Notes: generated by a model from the letters alone, not told the origin. DNA of 64,000 bases from VAZQ01 sp963807865 (GCA_963807865.1 CAWEDK010000016.1:169085-233084), one strand, 5' to 3'. Positions 9,185 through 17,902 are shown, counted from the first letter of the stretch. A program made the numbers and translations.

Positions 9185-9261
9185 CTAGTGATCCGATTCC
9201 GAAGTTCGCATTGTTTGTGCGGCACCCTCGTTTGCGAACTTCGGAATCCGAGGACCACTAG
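9185..9261. repeat. CTAGTG-ended hairpin element A
   Basis: The left arm CTAGTGATCC + GATTCCGAAGTTCGCA pairs with the right arm TGCGAACTTCGGAATC + GGACCACTAG, with a three-base bulge. The loop contains GTGCGGCA. It is one of six related hairpins in the window (others at 9275, 25173, 25246, 25336, 25424) that keep their ends and shape while the stem sequence varies. Confidence 0.8.
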
Positions 9262-9274
9262 CAACTCTATGATT

Positions 9275-9353
9275 CTAGTGCCCCTTTTAAACCCGAAGTT
9301 CGCGATCGGATCTTGCCGCACGAGGTACGCGAACTTCGGGTTCGGGGCACTAG
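9275..9353. repeat. CTAGTG-ended hairpin element B
   Basis: The left arm CTAGTGCCCC...AACCCGAAGTTCGCG pairs with CGCGAACTTCGGGTT...GGGGCACTAG. The loop holds TGCCGCAC, complementary to the GTGCGGCA in the loop of element A. It lies 13 bp from element A, in the same spacer between dppB and the binding-protein gene. Confidence 0.8.
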
Positions 9354-9363
9354 TGACTTGGGT

Positions 9364-9481
9364 CGTCACGGCCGGGCCTGGCTCGTCGACTTGGACCGCA
9401 GCCAGAGCCCGGCCATCCACGTCTTGCTTGCGATGCATGAAGAAAGACGTGGATGCCCGGCCCTGAGGCCGGGCATGACGA
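9364..9481. repeat. Palindromic repeat with GCCCGGCCATCCACGTCTT / AAGACGTGGATGCCCGGCC arms
   Basis: Two nested inverted pairs are seen: the outer CGTCACGGCCGGGC with GCCGGGCATGACG, and the inner GGCCATCCACGTCTT with AAGACGTGGATGCCCGGCC. This kind of element is widely scattered in Bradyrhizobium-like genomes. It is distinct in sequence from the CTAGTG hairpins beside it. Confidence 0.75.
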
Positions 9482-9497
9482 GCTCGAAGAATGCGGG

Positions 9498-11114
9498 TTA
9501 CCCCTTGGCCAGTGCGCGATAGTCGAGCCGGCGGTGGAACCAATACTGATAGCCGGAGATGTTCTTCTGCGTCGCGACGTTGACGTAGGGCTGGAACAGC
9601 GGGATGCGCGGAATGTCGGTGAAGGCGAGATCGACGAAGGACTTCACGTCCTTGTCGTAGTCGGCCTTGTTGCCTTCGGCCGCGGCGGTGACGGCGCCGT
9701 CGATGTAGCCGTCGAGCGCCTTCGACTGGTAGCTCATGGTGTTGAAGATCGAATTCTTGCCGTGATAGCACCAGATGAAGAAGTACTCCGGATAGTCGAG
9801 CCAGCCGGAGAACACGTTGGTGTAGAGCGGCAGCACCTTCTTGTTGAGTTCGGTGCGCCAGGTCGCGCCCGGAATCTTGTTGATCGTGCACTTGATGCCG
9901 ATCTGGGCGAGGCTTTCCTGAGTCAGCACGCAGAGCGGCTCGTTGACGCCCGCGAAGCCGAGGTCGAACGACAACGTGGTCTCGAAACCATTGGGATAAC
10001 CGGCTTCGGCCATGAGCTGCTTCGCCTTGGCGATGTCGGTGTTGTACTTGTGCGGCTGCGGCCAGGCGACTTCGGTCTGCGCATCGGCCGGCGCGCCGAA
10101 CATCGGCTTCGACAGCCCGAACAGCACCGCGTCCATGATCTTCTGATAGGGGATCGCGTAGGCGACCGCCTGGCGAACCTTGAGATTGTCGAACGGCGGC
10201 TTGGTGACGTTCATGCCGATGTACTGGGTGCCGTTCGAGTACGGCGTCGAGATGATGTTGAGCTTGCCGAGGCCTTTCAGCTCGACGAAGTCCTTGTTGG
10301 GCAGATCGTAGGAGATGTCGGCATCGCCGCGCTCGAGCAGCGCGCGCCGATTGCCGGCCGACGGCACCATGCGCCAGATCACCCGCCGCACCTTCGGCAG
10401 CGGCCCGCCGGTCCACTTGTCGTTGCGCTCGAACACGACCTCGGTGCCGGCATTCCAGCTCACGACGCGGTAGGCGCCGCTGCCGGCGGTGTTCTGCTTG
10501 GTGTATTCCAGCCCCCACGGATCCTTTTCGGTGGCGTTCTTCTTCACCAGTTCGGAGTTGTAGATCGCCGGGACGATCACGGCGAGATCAGGAATGGTGA
10601 GCCGGTCCTTGCGCAGGAAATCGACCCGCACCGTATTGTCGTCGACCACCACGAACTGCTCGGCCTTGGTCAGCGAGCCGGCGCCCATCTGGAAGGTCGG
10701 GAAGCCGCCGACCGTGACCGCGCGATCGAGCGACCACTTGACGTCCTTGGCCTTGACCGGCGTGCCGTCGTGGAAGACCGCGTTCTTCTTGAGCTTGAAG
10801 GTGGCCGACATGTCGCCGACGTTCATGTCGTCGGCGAGCTCCATCTTGAACTTGTCGCGGTCATAGTACTGCGTACCGTTTACCGTCTTCATCTCGTGAC
10901 TGATGAGCCGGTCGTAGCAATTCCACGACACCTCGTAGCCTGGCACATTGGTGCCGACGCCGTGGATATCGATGTTGTTCGGCCCGCTCTCGGAGACGAT
11001 CAGCAGCGTCTCCTGGCGCGACTGCGCTTTCGCAGAGGACCAGATCGCCGGCGCCGAGACGGCGCCACCGGCAGCCACGGCCGTCACCGATTTCAGAAAG
11101 TCACGACGTTTCAT
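9498..11114 (-). CDS. Peptide/nickel-type ABC transporter substrate-binding protein (SBP family 5)
   Basis: This 538-residue periplasmic receptor has an N-terminal twin-arginine-like signal (MKRRDFLKSVTAVAAGG to about residue 31) and the whole SBP_bac_5 domain: ADDMNVGDMSATFKLKKNAVFHDG-type region, DVKWSLDRA, a central GSGAYRVVSW, and the C-terminal WLDYPEYFF region. The start at 11114 has GGGAG nearby; the frame extends further upstream without a better start. It is first gene of the importer operon. Despite the family name, such receptors bind many solutes; linkage to atzGEH suggests a ureide or related nitrogen compound, which is inference. Confidence 0.9.
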   Translation of the reverse strand: MKRRDFLKSVTAVAAGGAVSAPAIWSSAKAQSRQETLLIVSESGPNNIDIHGVGTNVPGYEVSWNCYDRLISHEMKTVNGTQYYDRDKFKMELADDMNVGDMSATFKLKKNAVFHDGTPVKAKDVKWSLDRAVTVGGFPTFQMGAGSLTKAEQFVVVDDNTVRVDFLRKDRLTIPDLAVIVPAIYNSELVKKNATEKDPWGLEYTKQNTAGSGAYRVVSWNAGTEVVFERNDKWTGGPLPKVRRVIWRMVPSAGNRRALLERGDADISYDLPNKDFVELKGLGKLNIISTPYSNGTQYIGMNVTKPPFDNLKVRQAVAYAIPYQKIMDAVLFGLSKPMFGAPADAQTEVAWPQPHKYNTDIAKAKQLMAEAGYPNGFETTLSFDLGFAGVNEPLCVLTQESLAQIGIKCTINKIPGATWRTELNKKVLPLYTNVFSGWLDYPEYFFIWCYHGKNSIFNTMSYQSKALDGYIDGAVTAAAEGNKADYDKDVKSFVDLAFTDIPRIPLFQPYVNVATQKNISGYQYWFHRRLDYRALAKG

Positions 11115-11267
11115 CTTTGGATCTCCCGAGCAGGCGGATGCTGCCGGGGGAACCGCAAAGGTCGTGCCAGAATCCGAAACGGACCGCGGCCGTTTGCTAA
11201 CGCCCTGATGGCATGACGAAATCGGAAGCCGGCACGGCAAAAAGCCCGGCCCGCGCCCCGACGGGCA

Positions 11268-11279
11268 ATTGCATACAAT
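11268..11279. promoter_or_regulatory. Candidate GntR/FCD operator ahead of the importer-atzGEH operon
   Basis: The sequence ATTGCATACAAT lies 153 bp before the binding-protein start and matches the perfect palindrome at 178-189 in 11 of 12 bases. Both transcription units of the atz locus therefore carry the same motif. No clear -10/-35 pair could be assigned beside it. Confidence 0.45.
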
Positions 11280-11343
11280 TCGCCGCGCTCCGCCTATTCT
11301 TTAGGCTCAGGCAACGACCGAGGCGCAAAGGTGCGGACGCGGG

Positions 11344-12150
11344 TCAGAAGCCGACCCCAATCCCGATTCCCCCGCCCCCGATGAAGAGCCCGCTCGGACC
11401 GGACGGACGAGACCGCGACGGACCCGCCTCCTGTCGCGAAGGCTGGGCCCGCGCCGCCGGCTGCGACTTTCTCTCGTCCTGCTTCGCCCTCGATCGGCGG
11501 TTCGCCGCCTCGTCCTGGCTGTCGTTCTTCTGGCGAGCTACGGGAGTTTGCTTTCGCGCCGCGATGCATTGCTCACCCTGGGCGACCTCTCCCGCGGGGC
11601 AGACGAGCGGGCACACCCGCGCCGTCCGAGCCTTGAGGTCCGCAATAAAGCTCTCGGAAATTTCGAGTGGTGCGTTTCGATAACCGCGCCGCGCTTGATA
11701 CTGCTTGATGGCGGCCTGGGTGGCGTCGTTGAAATTGCCGTCGGCCGGTCCTGCGAAGCATCCAATGCGAACGAGTTCGTCCTGCGCCAGTCGCACCAGT
11801 TCCGCGGCGCCGGGAGTATCCGTCTGCCGAAGTGCGGCATCGCGCTCGGCGGTCAGCTTGGCGTGCTGCTCACGCGCAATGTTCGCATACAGCCCCGATG
11901 GATGCTTCCTGAGAAAGGCTTCATAGGCCTCCGTGGTGCCGACATTCTGAGCCGAACGAAAATCGCTCATCGCCTCGGGCGAATCGCTCGCCGCCTGCGT
12001 TTGCGTGGCGAGCGTAGGTAACAGGGAATTATCGCCGTGTCCGGGCGAGCCATAGGAGAAAGGCTCCTGGGCATTGCCAGGGTCACAGCAAACAATCAGC
12101 AATGATATCCCGAAGAACCCGGCGACGATCGAGCGGACAAACGCTTTCAT
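11344..12150 (-). CDS. Secreted peptidoglycan-binding-like protein
   Basis: This 268-residue protein has a signal peptide (residues 1-27, ending GNAQ). The middle (about 110-160) resembles a PG_binding_1 fold: LAQDELVRIGCFAGPADGN followed by FNDATQAAIKQYQARRGY. Before it is a helical stretch like those seen around FRSAQNVGTTEAYEAFLRKHP proteins, which in relatives often follow a caspase-like domain; no caspase domain is present here. The C-terminal third is Arg/Ser/Gln/Pro-rich and ends in a glycine-rich GGGGIGIGVGF. Four Cys residues may form disulfides. Exact function is unknown. Confidence 0.7.
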   Translation of the reverse strand: MKAFVRSIVAGFFGISLLIVCCDPGNAQEPFSYGSPGHGDNSLLPTLATQTQAASDSPEAMSDFRSAQNVGTTEAYEAFLRKHPSGLYANIAREQHAKLTAERDAALRQTDTPGAAELVRLAQDELVRIGCFAGPADGNFNDATQAAIKQYQARRGYRNAPLEISESFIADLKARTARVCPLVCPAGEVAQGEQCIAARKQTPVARQKNDSQDEAANRRSRAKQDERKSQPAARAQPSRQEAGPSRSRPSGPSGLFIGGGGIGIGVGF

Positions 12151-12296
12151 CCGTCACCTTTGCTTCGCCGACAAATAAGGGGCAAGGCGGCGCAGACACC
12201 AATAGTGCCGCTTCTCAATAGGTTACAATCATAGCGCGCTCGGCGGTGCCACGCAATTCCACGTAGTCTCGCGCGCGCCGCAGCCGGCGGGACAGG

Positions 12297-12698
12297 CTAT
12301 TTCGCCGGCAGCGCCCGGCATTTGTCGAGGGCCTTACGGCATTTCACGCAAGTGTAACCTGGCTGGTGCCCCACCTGCCGCCGGCAATCCAGCATATTGT
12401 GATTACAGGTTTCGCACTGTTCGAGCCGGGCTTGGCACACCGCTGGCGGACGCCCGGCGCGAAGACAACTGCGGTACCGTCCCGGGCAGTATCCACCCAA
12501 GGTGACGCCGCAAAGATCGTGCGTCACGTGCTGGAACGACTGCATCGCCGGCACATCGCGGTCGAGCAACCGATCTATCAGCGTCGCAACTTGTGTCGCC
12601 TTGAGCTGTTCCTCACCGCGCGCCGCTTGACCAGCGTGCGAGAGGACACCGACGACCGTCACCAGAGCCGACAAAACGACGAAGCAGAATTTCCTCAT
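12297..12698 (-). CDS. Small secreted cysteine-rich protein
   Basis: This 133-residue protein has a signal peptide (about residues 1-28), then a mature part with ten cysteines, largely in C-x-n-C pairs: DLCGV, GYCPG, SCLR, VCQA, EQCETCN, DCRR, TCVKC and KCRA. GAGGAG lies before the ATG. I do not recognise a family. The pattern could be a disulfide-rich periplasmic protein or a metal- or heme-type ligand set; there is no CxxCH heme motif. It stands alone, 147 bp from the secreted protein at 12150. Confidence 0.65.
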   Translation of the reverse strand: MRKFCFVVLSALVTVVGVLSHAGQAARGEEQLKATQVATLIDRLLDRDVPAMQSFQHVTHDLCGVTLGGYCPGRYRSCLRAGRPPAVCQARLEQCETCNHNMLDCRRQVGHQPGYTCVKCRKALDKCRALPAK

Positions 12699-12961
12699 GG
12701 CCGCTTCTCCTCGTTAGGCGTTGCACTGACCGCTCGCGACAGGAGCGTCGACGTCCGAACGAACCGTAAGCTGCGAAGAGCGAATGAAGCTAAAGGGGGG
12801 ATCGGCTGAAAATGCCGCCACCAGCCCGGCGATTGTACGCCCGGACAGCCGGGGCAGGTCAACGATGGCGCCGGGAATTATGTTTGCGGTGCGGACGCAC
12901 CACCGCCTGCGTGCAGGGGCGGATGGATTGGCCGTCACATGACGATCGTTGTGGAAAAACA

Positions 12962-12998
12962 AAACGCCTGCGAACGGCAAGCCCGTTCGCAGGCGTTT
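12962..12998 (-). terminator. Rho-independent terminator of the L,D-transpeptidase gene
   Basis: A perfect 16-bp stem (AAACGCCTGCGAACGG / CCGTTCGCAGGCGTTT) with a five-base loop lies 22 bp past the transpeptidase stop. On the minus strand it is followed by TTTTGTTTTTCC. The rest of the interval 12699-13019 shows no supported gene. Confidence 0.85.
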
Positions 12999-13019
12999 CT
13001 TGATAGCGGCAACTTCAGA

Positions 13020-14306
13020 TCAGCGAATCGAGACCGGAGGCGGCAGCGGAGCTGCGCGCGATGCGTTGCCCGGCGGCATTGCCGATGCCGTGGTCGGCGG
13101 CTTGGCGCCCGGCAGCACCACCACGCGGGTGCCGATCTTGACGCGAGTATACAGGTCCTCGACGTCCTCGTTGGTCAACCGGATGCAGCCCGACGACACG
13201 AACGTCCCGATGGTCGACGGCTGGTTGGTGCCGTGGATACGGTAGACCGTGTTGCCGAGGTAGAGCGCGCGCGCGCCCATCGGATTGGTTTCGCCGCCCG
13301 CCATAAAGCGTGGCAGGTATGGCTGGCGCTCGATCATCTCGGAAGGCGGATGCCAGTCCGGCCATTCCGCCATGCGGGTAACCTTCTGGACGCCCGCCCA
13401 GGTGAAGCCGTCACGCCCGACGCCGACGCCGTAGCGCATCGCCTTGCCGTTACCCATCACGAGATAGAGGTACGTGCTCGCGGTATCGATGACGATCGTG
13501 CCCGCCGGCTCCTTGGTATGATAGTCGACGAGCGCGCGACGGAACTGGGATGGCAGCGCTTTGCGCGGCCCTGTCTCCGGCTGGTAGTCGGCCGGCAACG
13601 CGGCCACCATCGTTCGCGGATCGGGCCGCACGGCGCCGGTCGCCTCGCGGCCCATCGGCAATTGACCGGGCGAGAGCGGCAGCGGCGGGCGCACGGCTTC
13701 CTGCAGTTCGTAGGACGTGCCGGGCGCAGGTGCGAGTTGCGGTGACGCCGCGACGGGGGGCTCGCCCGGAACGACGTAAGGTCCTGGCGCCGGGCGTGCA
13801 TAACCAGGGCTCGGGTCGATCGGCGCCTGTGCGGGCGCGCCGTAATAGCCTTGCTGCGGCTGACCGACATAACCCTGTTGAGGCGGTGCGCCGTAGCCCT
13901 GCTGCGGTGTGACATATCCGGGCGGCGGCGAGATGTAGCCGGGCGGCGGCGGCGGCACGTAACTGTCCATTTCAGGCTGAATCGGTGCGGCGCGGCCGTA
14001 ACGCGTGCTGGGCGGTGCCTGCTGCTCCACCGCGGACGGCGGAACCGGGCGCGCATAGCGCGGATCGGCGGGCAGCGGCGCCTCGTACACGCCGGGCGCG
14101 GCATATACGCCGGGCGGCGCATTCCTGCGTCCGGGCGCGGTCTCGTAGACCGGCATGTCGTCATCCTCGGCGACGACCTGAGGCCCCGGACGATAAGGCG
14201 GCTGGTACCCTCCCGGGCTGGGCGCGGGATAGTATTGCGCCAAGGCCGGGCCTGATGAACCAGCGAGCCCGATGAAGAAAACCGTGAAAGCGGTCGCTGC
14301 GCGCAA
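13020..14306 (-). CDS. L,D-transpeptidase (YkuD/ErfK family) with a proline/tyrosine-rich stalk
   Basis: The C-terminal half holds a YkuD catalytic domain with the active-site signature HGTNQPSTIG...SSGCIRLTNEDVEDLY, where His and the Cys of SSGC are catalytic. It would cross-link peptidoglycan or attach proteins to it in the periplasm. I prefer the TTG start at 14306: AAGGGGG lies 8 bp upstream and it gives a clean 24-residue signal peptide ending PALAQ; a longer frame starts with TTG at 14378. Between signal and enzyme are about 200 residues of low complexity with PPP, PPGY and QQGY repeats, a likely wall-spanning stalk. It is monocistronic, with its own terminator. Confidence 0.88.
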   Translation of the reverse strand: MRAATAFTVFFIGLAGSSGPALAQYYPAPSPGGYQPPYRPGPQVVAEDDDMPVYETAPGRRNAPPGVYAAPGVYEAPLPADPRYARPVPPSAVEQQAPPSTRYGRAAPIQPEMDSYVPPPPPGYISPPPGYVTPQQGYGAPPQQGYVGQPQQGYYGAPAQAPIDPSPGYARPAPGPYVVPGEPPVAASPQLAPAPGTSYELQEAVRPPLPLSPGQLPMGREATGAVRPDPRTMVAALPADYQPETGPRKALPSQFRRALVDYHTKEPAGTIVIDTASTYLYLVMGNGKAMRYGVGVGRDGFTWAGVQKVTRMAEWPDWHPPSEMIERQPYLPRFMAGGETNPMGARALYLGNTVYRIHGTNQPSTIGTFVSSGCIRLTNEDVEDLYTRVKIGTRVVVLPGAKPPTTASAMPPGNASRAAPLPPPVSIR

Positions 14307-14638
14307 GCCCCAATCCCCCTTAATACCGTCCTGGCAAAGCCAAGTCCCCAATCGGGACAAGACATCGGCCAGGAACAAGGCACATTCAAGACCACGGCGG
14401 GGAATCTAGCGAGAAAAGATGACTAACACATTGATAATGCGGAAATTTGACGCCCCGGTCATGCGCCGTGTTCCGGGGCTGCACGCCGGAGCGCCCGGCC
14501 CGTGGTCCTCAGGGCGTGTACTCATAAATCGAATCTTCAAAATGTCCGCTTGCCCCCGAAGGCGACCGGAACGACGCGCCGCCGCGAATTGTCGTGATGG
14601 GCCACGAACGGACTCATGCGCCGGAGCAAAACGGACTG

Positions 14639-15619
14639 TTATTCGATCACCTCGGCGGCGAGTGCGAGCAGCTTCGGTGGGATAGTCAGGCCGAGGGCCT
14701 GGGCGGTGATCAGGTTGACGACCAGATCGAACTTGGTCGGTTGCTCGACCGGCAGATCGGCAGGTTTCGCCCCGCGCAGGATCTTGTCGACATAGTCGCC
14801 GGCGCGCCGGTTCAAGTCCAGGTAGTTTGGCCCATAGGAAATCAGGCCGCCCGCTTCGAGATACTCCCGTTGCACATACATAGTCGGCAGTCGTGCCGCG
14901 AGCGCGAAGGTATTTATGCGCATCCGGTTAAAATTTATTAGCGGATCGCCGACGACATACAGTGCCTCGGCGCGACCCTTGAGCGATTCCAAAGCAGGCG
15001 CGATATCCTCAGTGCGACGTATTTCCAATGGAATGACCTCGATAGCGAGCGTGCTAGCCGCGGTCTGAAGGTCTTTAATCTCCAGCGCGCCACCCGAATA
15101 GGCGGCGTTGGCAAGGACCGCCAACCGGCTTAGACCCGGAAAAACCTCGCGCAGAATTTCGAGCCGCTTGGCACCGAGATCGCTTGCTAGGTTGGACAGG
15201 CCGGTAACGTTTCCGCCCGGACGCGAAAGTGAAGCGACGAGGCCAGAGCCGACCGGGTCTCCCGCGACCGGGAAGATGATCGGGGTAGCTCCAGCCGCCT
15301 GCTTAGCCGCAAGCGTCGCTTCGGTTCCGACTGCGAGAATGACATCGACCTTGAGCCGCACAAATTCGGCCGCGATCTCAGACAGTCGCGCGGAGATTCC
15401 CTCGGCCCAGCGATACTCGATTGCGACGGTACGGCCCTCGACCCAGCCGAGTTCGTGCAGCCGCTGCACGAATACGGCAACCCATGTGCGCTGGCTTGTC
15501 GGTGCGCCGGAACCAAGATACCCGATGGTCGGCAGCTTTCCCGGCTGCTGTGCACGCGCCGCGACCGGCCACGAAGCCGCCGCGCCGCCCAACAGCATGA
15601 TGAAATCGCGCCGTCGCAT
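14639..15619 (-). CDS. Orphan ABC transporter substrate-binding protein (ABC_sub_bind family)
   Basis: This 326-residue periplasmic protein begins MRRRDFIMLLGGAAASWPVAA, a twin-arginine-style signal, then GKLPTIGYLGSG, the HELGWVEGRTVAIEYRWAEG block and AGDPVGSGLVASLSRPGGNVTG, all typical of the ABC_sub_bind group (PF04392). Such genes occur in dozens of copies in Bradyrhizobium-like genomes, usually without permease genes, as here. The ligand is unknown; related proteins bind tryptophan or other aromatic or small polar compounds. Confidence 0.88.
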   Translation of the reverse strand: MRRRDFIMLLGGAAASWPVAARAQQPGKLPTIGYLGSGAPTSQRTWVAVFVQRLHELGWVEGRTVAIEYRWAEGISARLSEIAAEFVRLKVDVILAVGTEATLAAKQAAGATPIIFPVAGDPVGSGLVASLSRPGGNVTGLSNLASDLGAKRLEILREVFPGLSRLAVLANAAYSGGALEIKDLQTAASTLAIEVIPLEIRRTEDIAPALESLKGRAEALYVVGDPLINFNRMRINTFALAARLPTMYVQREYLEAGGLISYGPNYLDLNRRAGDYVDKILRGAKPADLPVEQPTKFDLVVNLITAQALGLTIPPKLLALAAEVIE

Positions 15620-15902
15620 GTGCTCCTCCAGCCACGAGGCATGAATGCTACCACGGCGCTGTATGAAATGCCGCGTTGTGCGTCACGGCAAATTTGGTGC
15701 CCCGATGTCGGCGGTGGGTCAATCACGTCGCAGTTGCCGCAGGCAATCTTCCGCTGCATTTCCGCTGTTCGTCCAAAAGCGGACGTCAACAGCCGTCGAG
15801 TTTATGAGTATACGCCCTGGCGCAGCCGTTCAGGCGGCGGACCGCCGCGCAGGCTCCGTCGAAAAGAGCGAGGCCGGAGCGCCGCCGGCCCCTTCCCGGC
15901 TT

Positions 15903-16283
15903 TCAGCCTTTCTTCTGATCGCTGACGATCGGCTTGGCCAGCCGGAAGCAATCGACGCCGACCGGGATGCCGCAATAGACCGCAATCTGCGTCAGCACCG
16001 CACTGATCTCCTTGGGCGTGAGCCCGTTGGTGACCGCGCCGCGGACGTGGGTCTGAAACTCTTCCATCTTGCCGAGCGCGGCGATCATGCCGAGGTTGAG
16101 AATCGAGCGTTCGCGCGGCGTGAGGGTCGAGTCGCCCCAGGCCTCACCCCAGCAATACTGCGTGACGATGCGCTGGAAGTCGCGGTTGAAGTCGTCGACG
16201 TTCTGAAGCGCGCGGTCGACATACTCCGCGCCGAGCACCTTGCGGCGCATCGCCAGGCCCTTGTCGTAGACATCCTTATCCAT
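15903..16283 (-). CDS. Carboxymuconolactone decarboxylase family protein
   Basis: This 126-residue protein is a single CMD/AhpD-like helical domain resembling 4-carboxymuconolactone decarboxylase (PcaC): YDKGLAMRRKVLGAEYVDRAL, then TLTPRERSILNLGMIAALGKM and GLTPKEISAVLTQIAVYCGIP. It lacks the CxxC of AhpD peroxidases. GGAGG precedes the ATG. It follows the TIGR02444 gene by 3 bp and so is last in a three-gene operon with the Ldh2-type dehydrogenase. True PcaC activity is uncertain because no other beta-ketoadipate genes are nearby. Confidence 0.82.
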   Translation of the reverse strand: MDKDVYDKGLAMRRKVLGAEYVDRALQNVDDFNRDFQRIVTQYCWGEAWGDSTLTPRERSILNLGMIAALGKMEEFQTHVRGAVTNGLTPKEISAVLTQIAVYCGIPVGVDCFRLAKPIVSDQKKG

Positions 16284-16286
16284 GGT

Positions 16287-16826
16287 TCATTCCTCCGGTT
16301 TATGGTCGAGCTTCGCAAAGACGGCGAGCAGGGTCTCAACGGCAGGCTTGGGAAACGGCTTGGCGCAGTTCGCCTCGTAGGCCGCGACGCTCTCGCGCGC
16401 GGCGTCCGGCGGCAGCGCTGCCGGCCGGCCGAGCGGCAGCGTGTGCGACATCAGGTACATCGCTTCCTGCTGCAGACGTTCGGCTTCGAGTTCGACCGCC
16501 TTGATCCTGGTGCGGAACGCTTCCGCCGCGGCGCCTTCCACCAGGGAAGGCGGCGTTTTCAGCGCACGGCGAACCTCGCGCAGCGGCACGACCGTCATGT
16601 CGCGCCAGGCTCCGATCCGGTGCTCGAGTTCGCCGACTTCGGCGGCCGCGAATGTGCGGCCCCGGCTCGCCTGCCAAAGCAGGAACAGCAGCAGGTTGAC
16701 GTCGATCCCCGCGCTGTCCTGCAGCGCGATGCAGGCGTCGCCGACGCCGGGCTGACGATAGTAGCCGAGCGAGAAGCGCCAGAACGGCGACCCCGCGGTC
16801 GAAGGTTTCTGATCGGCCGTGCTCAT
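16287..16826 (-). CDS. TIGR02444 family protein
   Basis: This 179-residue protein matches TIGR02444/DUF2390: SPFWRFSLGYYRQPGVGDACIALQDSAGIDVN with LLLFLLWQASRGR, then IGAWRDMTVVPLREVRRALK. The family is helical, cytosolic and of unknown function, found mainly in proteobacteria. Its ATG overlaps the stop of the upstream dehydrogenase by 4 bp (ATGA), so the two are coupled. Confidence 0.85.
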   Translation of the reverse strand: MSTADQKPSTAGSPFWRFSLGYYRQPGVGDACIALQDSAGIDVNLLLFLLWQASRGRTFAAAEVGELEHRIGAWRDMTVVPLREVRRALKTPPSLVEGAAAEAFRTRIKAVELEAERLQQEAMYLMSHTLPLGRPAALPPDAARESVAAYEANCAKPFPKPAVETLLAVFAKLDHKPEE

Positions 16827-17902
16827 GTCCGAGCGCTGAGCGGCGTGATGCCGAGCGACTTCGCCACCTCGTCGACCTGCTTGAGCAGAACCGTGGAGAG
16901 CGGAACGCCATCGCGCTCGCGCTCGATCCGGCGCGCCAGGCGCCCCTGCCCCGGCACCCGCACCTGATCAACGCCAGGCAACGGCTTCGACGCCGCAATA
17001 TCCCGGATATGCCGGTCGATTTCCGCCTTGAAGACGTCGAGCGGAAGAAAGCGGCTCACGTCCAGCGCCACCACGAACTGACCGACGTTGAGTTCGCTCG
17101 CCGGCGGGGCGGCGAAATCGCTGATGTCGCGGCCGAAGTTCGCGCGGTTGAGCGGCCCTGCCAGCAGGCCGATGATCAGCGAGAGGCCGCTGCCCTTGTA
17201 GCCGCCGACCGGCACATAGGTGCCTTCGGTAATGCGATTCGGATCGGTGATCGGCGAGCCGTCGGTGCAATTCTGCACCCAGCCTTCCGGCATCGGCCGC
17301 TGTTCGAGTTGATGTGTGCGAATCGCGCCGTTCGACGCCACCGAGGTGGCAATGTCGAACACGACCGGCGCTTCCTTGCCGGCTGGAATTGCGACCGCGA
17401 TCGGATTGGTGCCAAGCAGCGGCTCCGATCCTCCCCACGGCGCCATGTGTTGAACGCTCGACGATGCGCCGTAGATTCCCACCATTCCGTGCTCGACCGG
17501 AATCACCGCGTAGATCGCGCCGGCACCGGCGTGATTCGATCGCCGCGCGCCAACCCAGCCCATGCCCAACTCGCGCGCCATTTCGATCGCAAGATGGGCC
17601 GCATAGGTCATAACCACGTGACCGAGGCCCTGGTCGCCGTCGATCAGCGCGGTCGCCGGCGATCGCTCGAGCACGGTAATCTTCGGCTTCGGATTCATCA
17701 CGCCGCGCTTGAGCTGGCGGACATAACCGGCCAGCCGGAACACGCCGTGCGCGTCGGAGCCGGTCAGGTCGGCCTCGAGCATCGCACCCGCGACGGTTTC
17801 GGCCTCAGTTGGCGGCAGTCCGCAGGCGATGAAGGCGTCGGTCAGGAAGGTCTTGATCGCGGCGCCGGAGATGCGCCGCGTCGATTGAGTCTCGGTCAAC
17901 AC
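16823..17902 (-). CDS. Ldh2-family malate/lactate-type dehydrogenase
   Basis: This 359-residue protein is an NAD(P)H-dependent 2-oxoacid/2-hydroxyacid oxidoreductase of the Ldh2/MDH2 type. Visible marks are EADLTGSDAHGVFRL, the catalytic-region VGARRSNHAGAGAIYA, and LGTNPIAVAIP followed by VFDIATSVASNG; the GGYKGSGLSLI loop is present. The start is GTG at 17902 without a strong ribosome site. It leads an operon with TIGR02444 and the CMD protein. The substrate (malate, lactate, ureidoglycolate, sulfolactate and others occur in the family) is not decided by sequence. Confidence 0.88.
   Translation of the reverse strand: MLTETQSTRRISGAAIKTFLTDAFIACGLPPTEAETVAGAMLEADLTGSDAHGVFRLAGYVRQLKRGVMNPKPKITVLERSPATALIDGDQGLGHVVMTYAAHLAIEMARELGMGWVGARRSNHAGAGAIYAVIPVEHGMVGIYGASSSVQHMAPWGGSEPLLGTNPIAVAIPAGKEAPVVFDIATSVASNGAIRTHQLEQRPMPEGWVQNCTDGSPITDPNRITEGTYVPVGGYKGSGLSLIIGLLAGPLNRANFGRDISDFAAPPASELNVGQFVVALDVSRFLPLDVFKAEIDRHIRDIAASKPLPGVDQVRVPGQGRLARRIERERDGVPLSTVLLKQVDEVAKSLGITPLSART

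Noticed and set aside
12714..12980. 88-codon minus-strand frame upstream of the Cys-rich protein
   Set aside because: No ribosome site, no conserved pattern, and it runs into the terminator of the transpeptidase gene.
15645..16967. 440-codon plus-strand frame over the CMD and TIGR02444 genes
   Set aside because: It lies antisense to two recognised genes joined by normal operon spacing; the translation lacks any domain.
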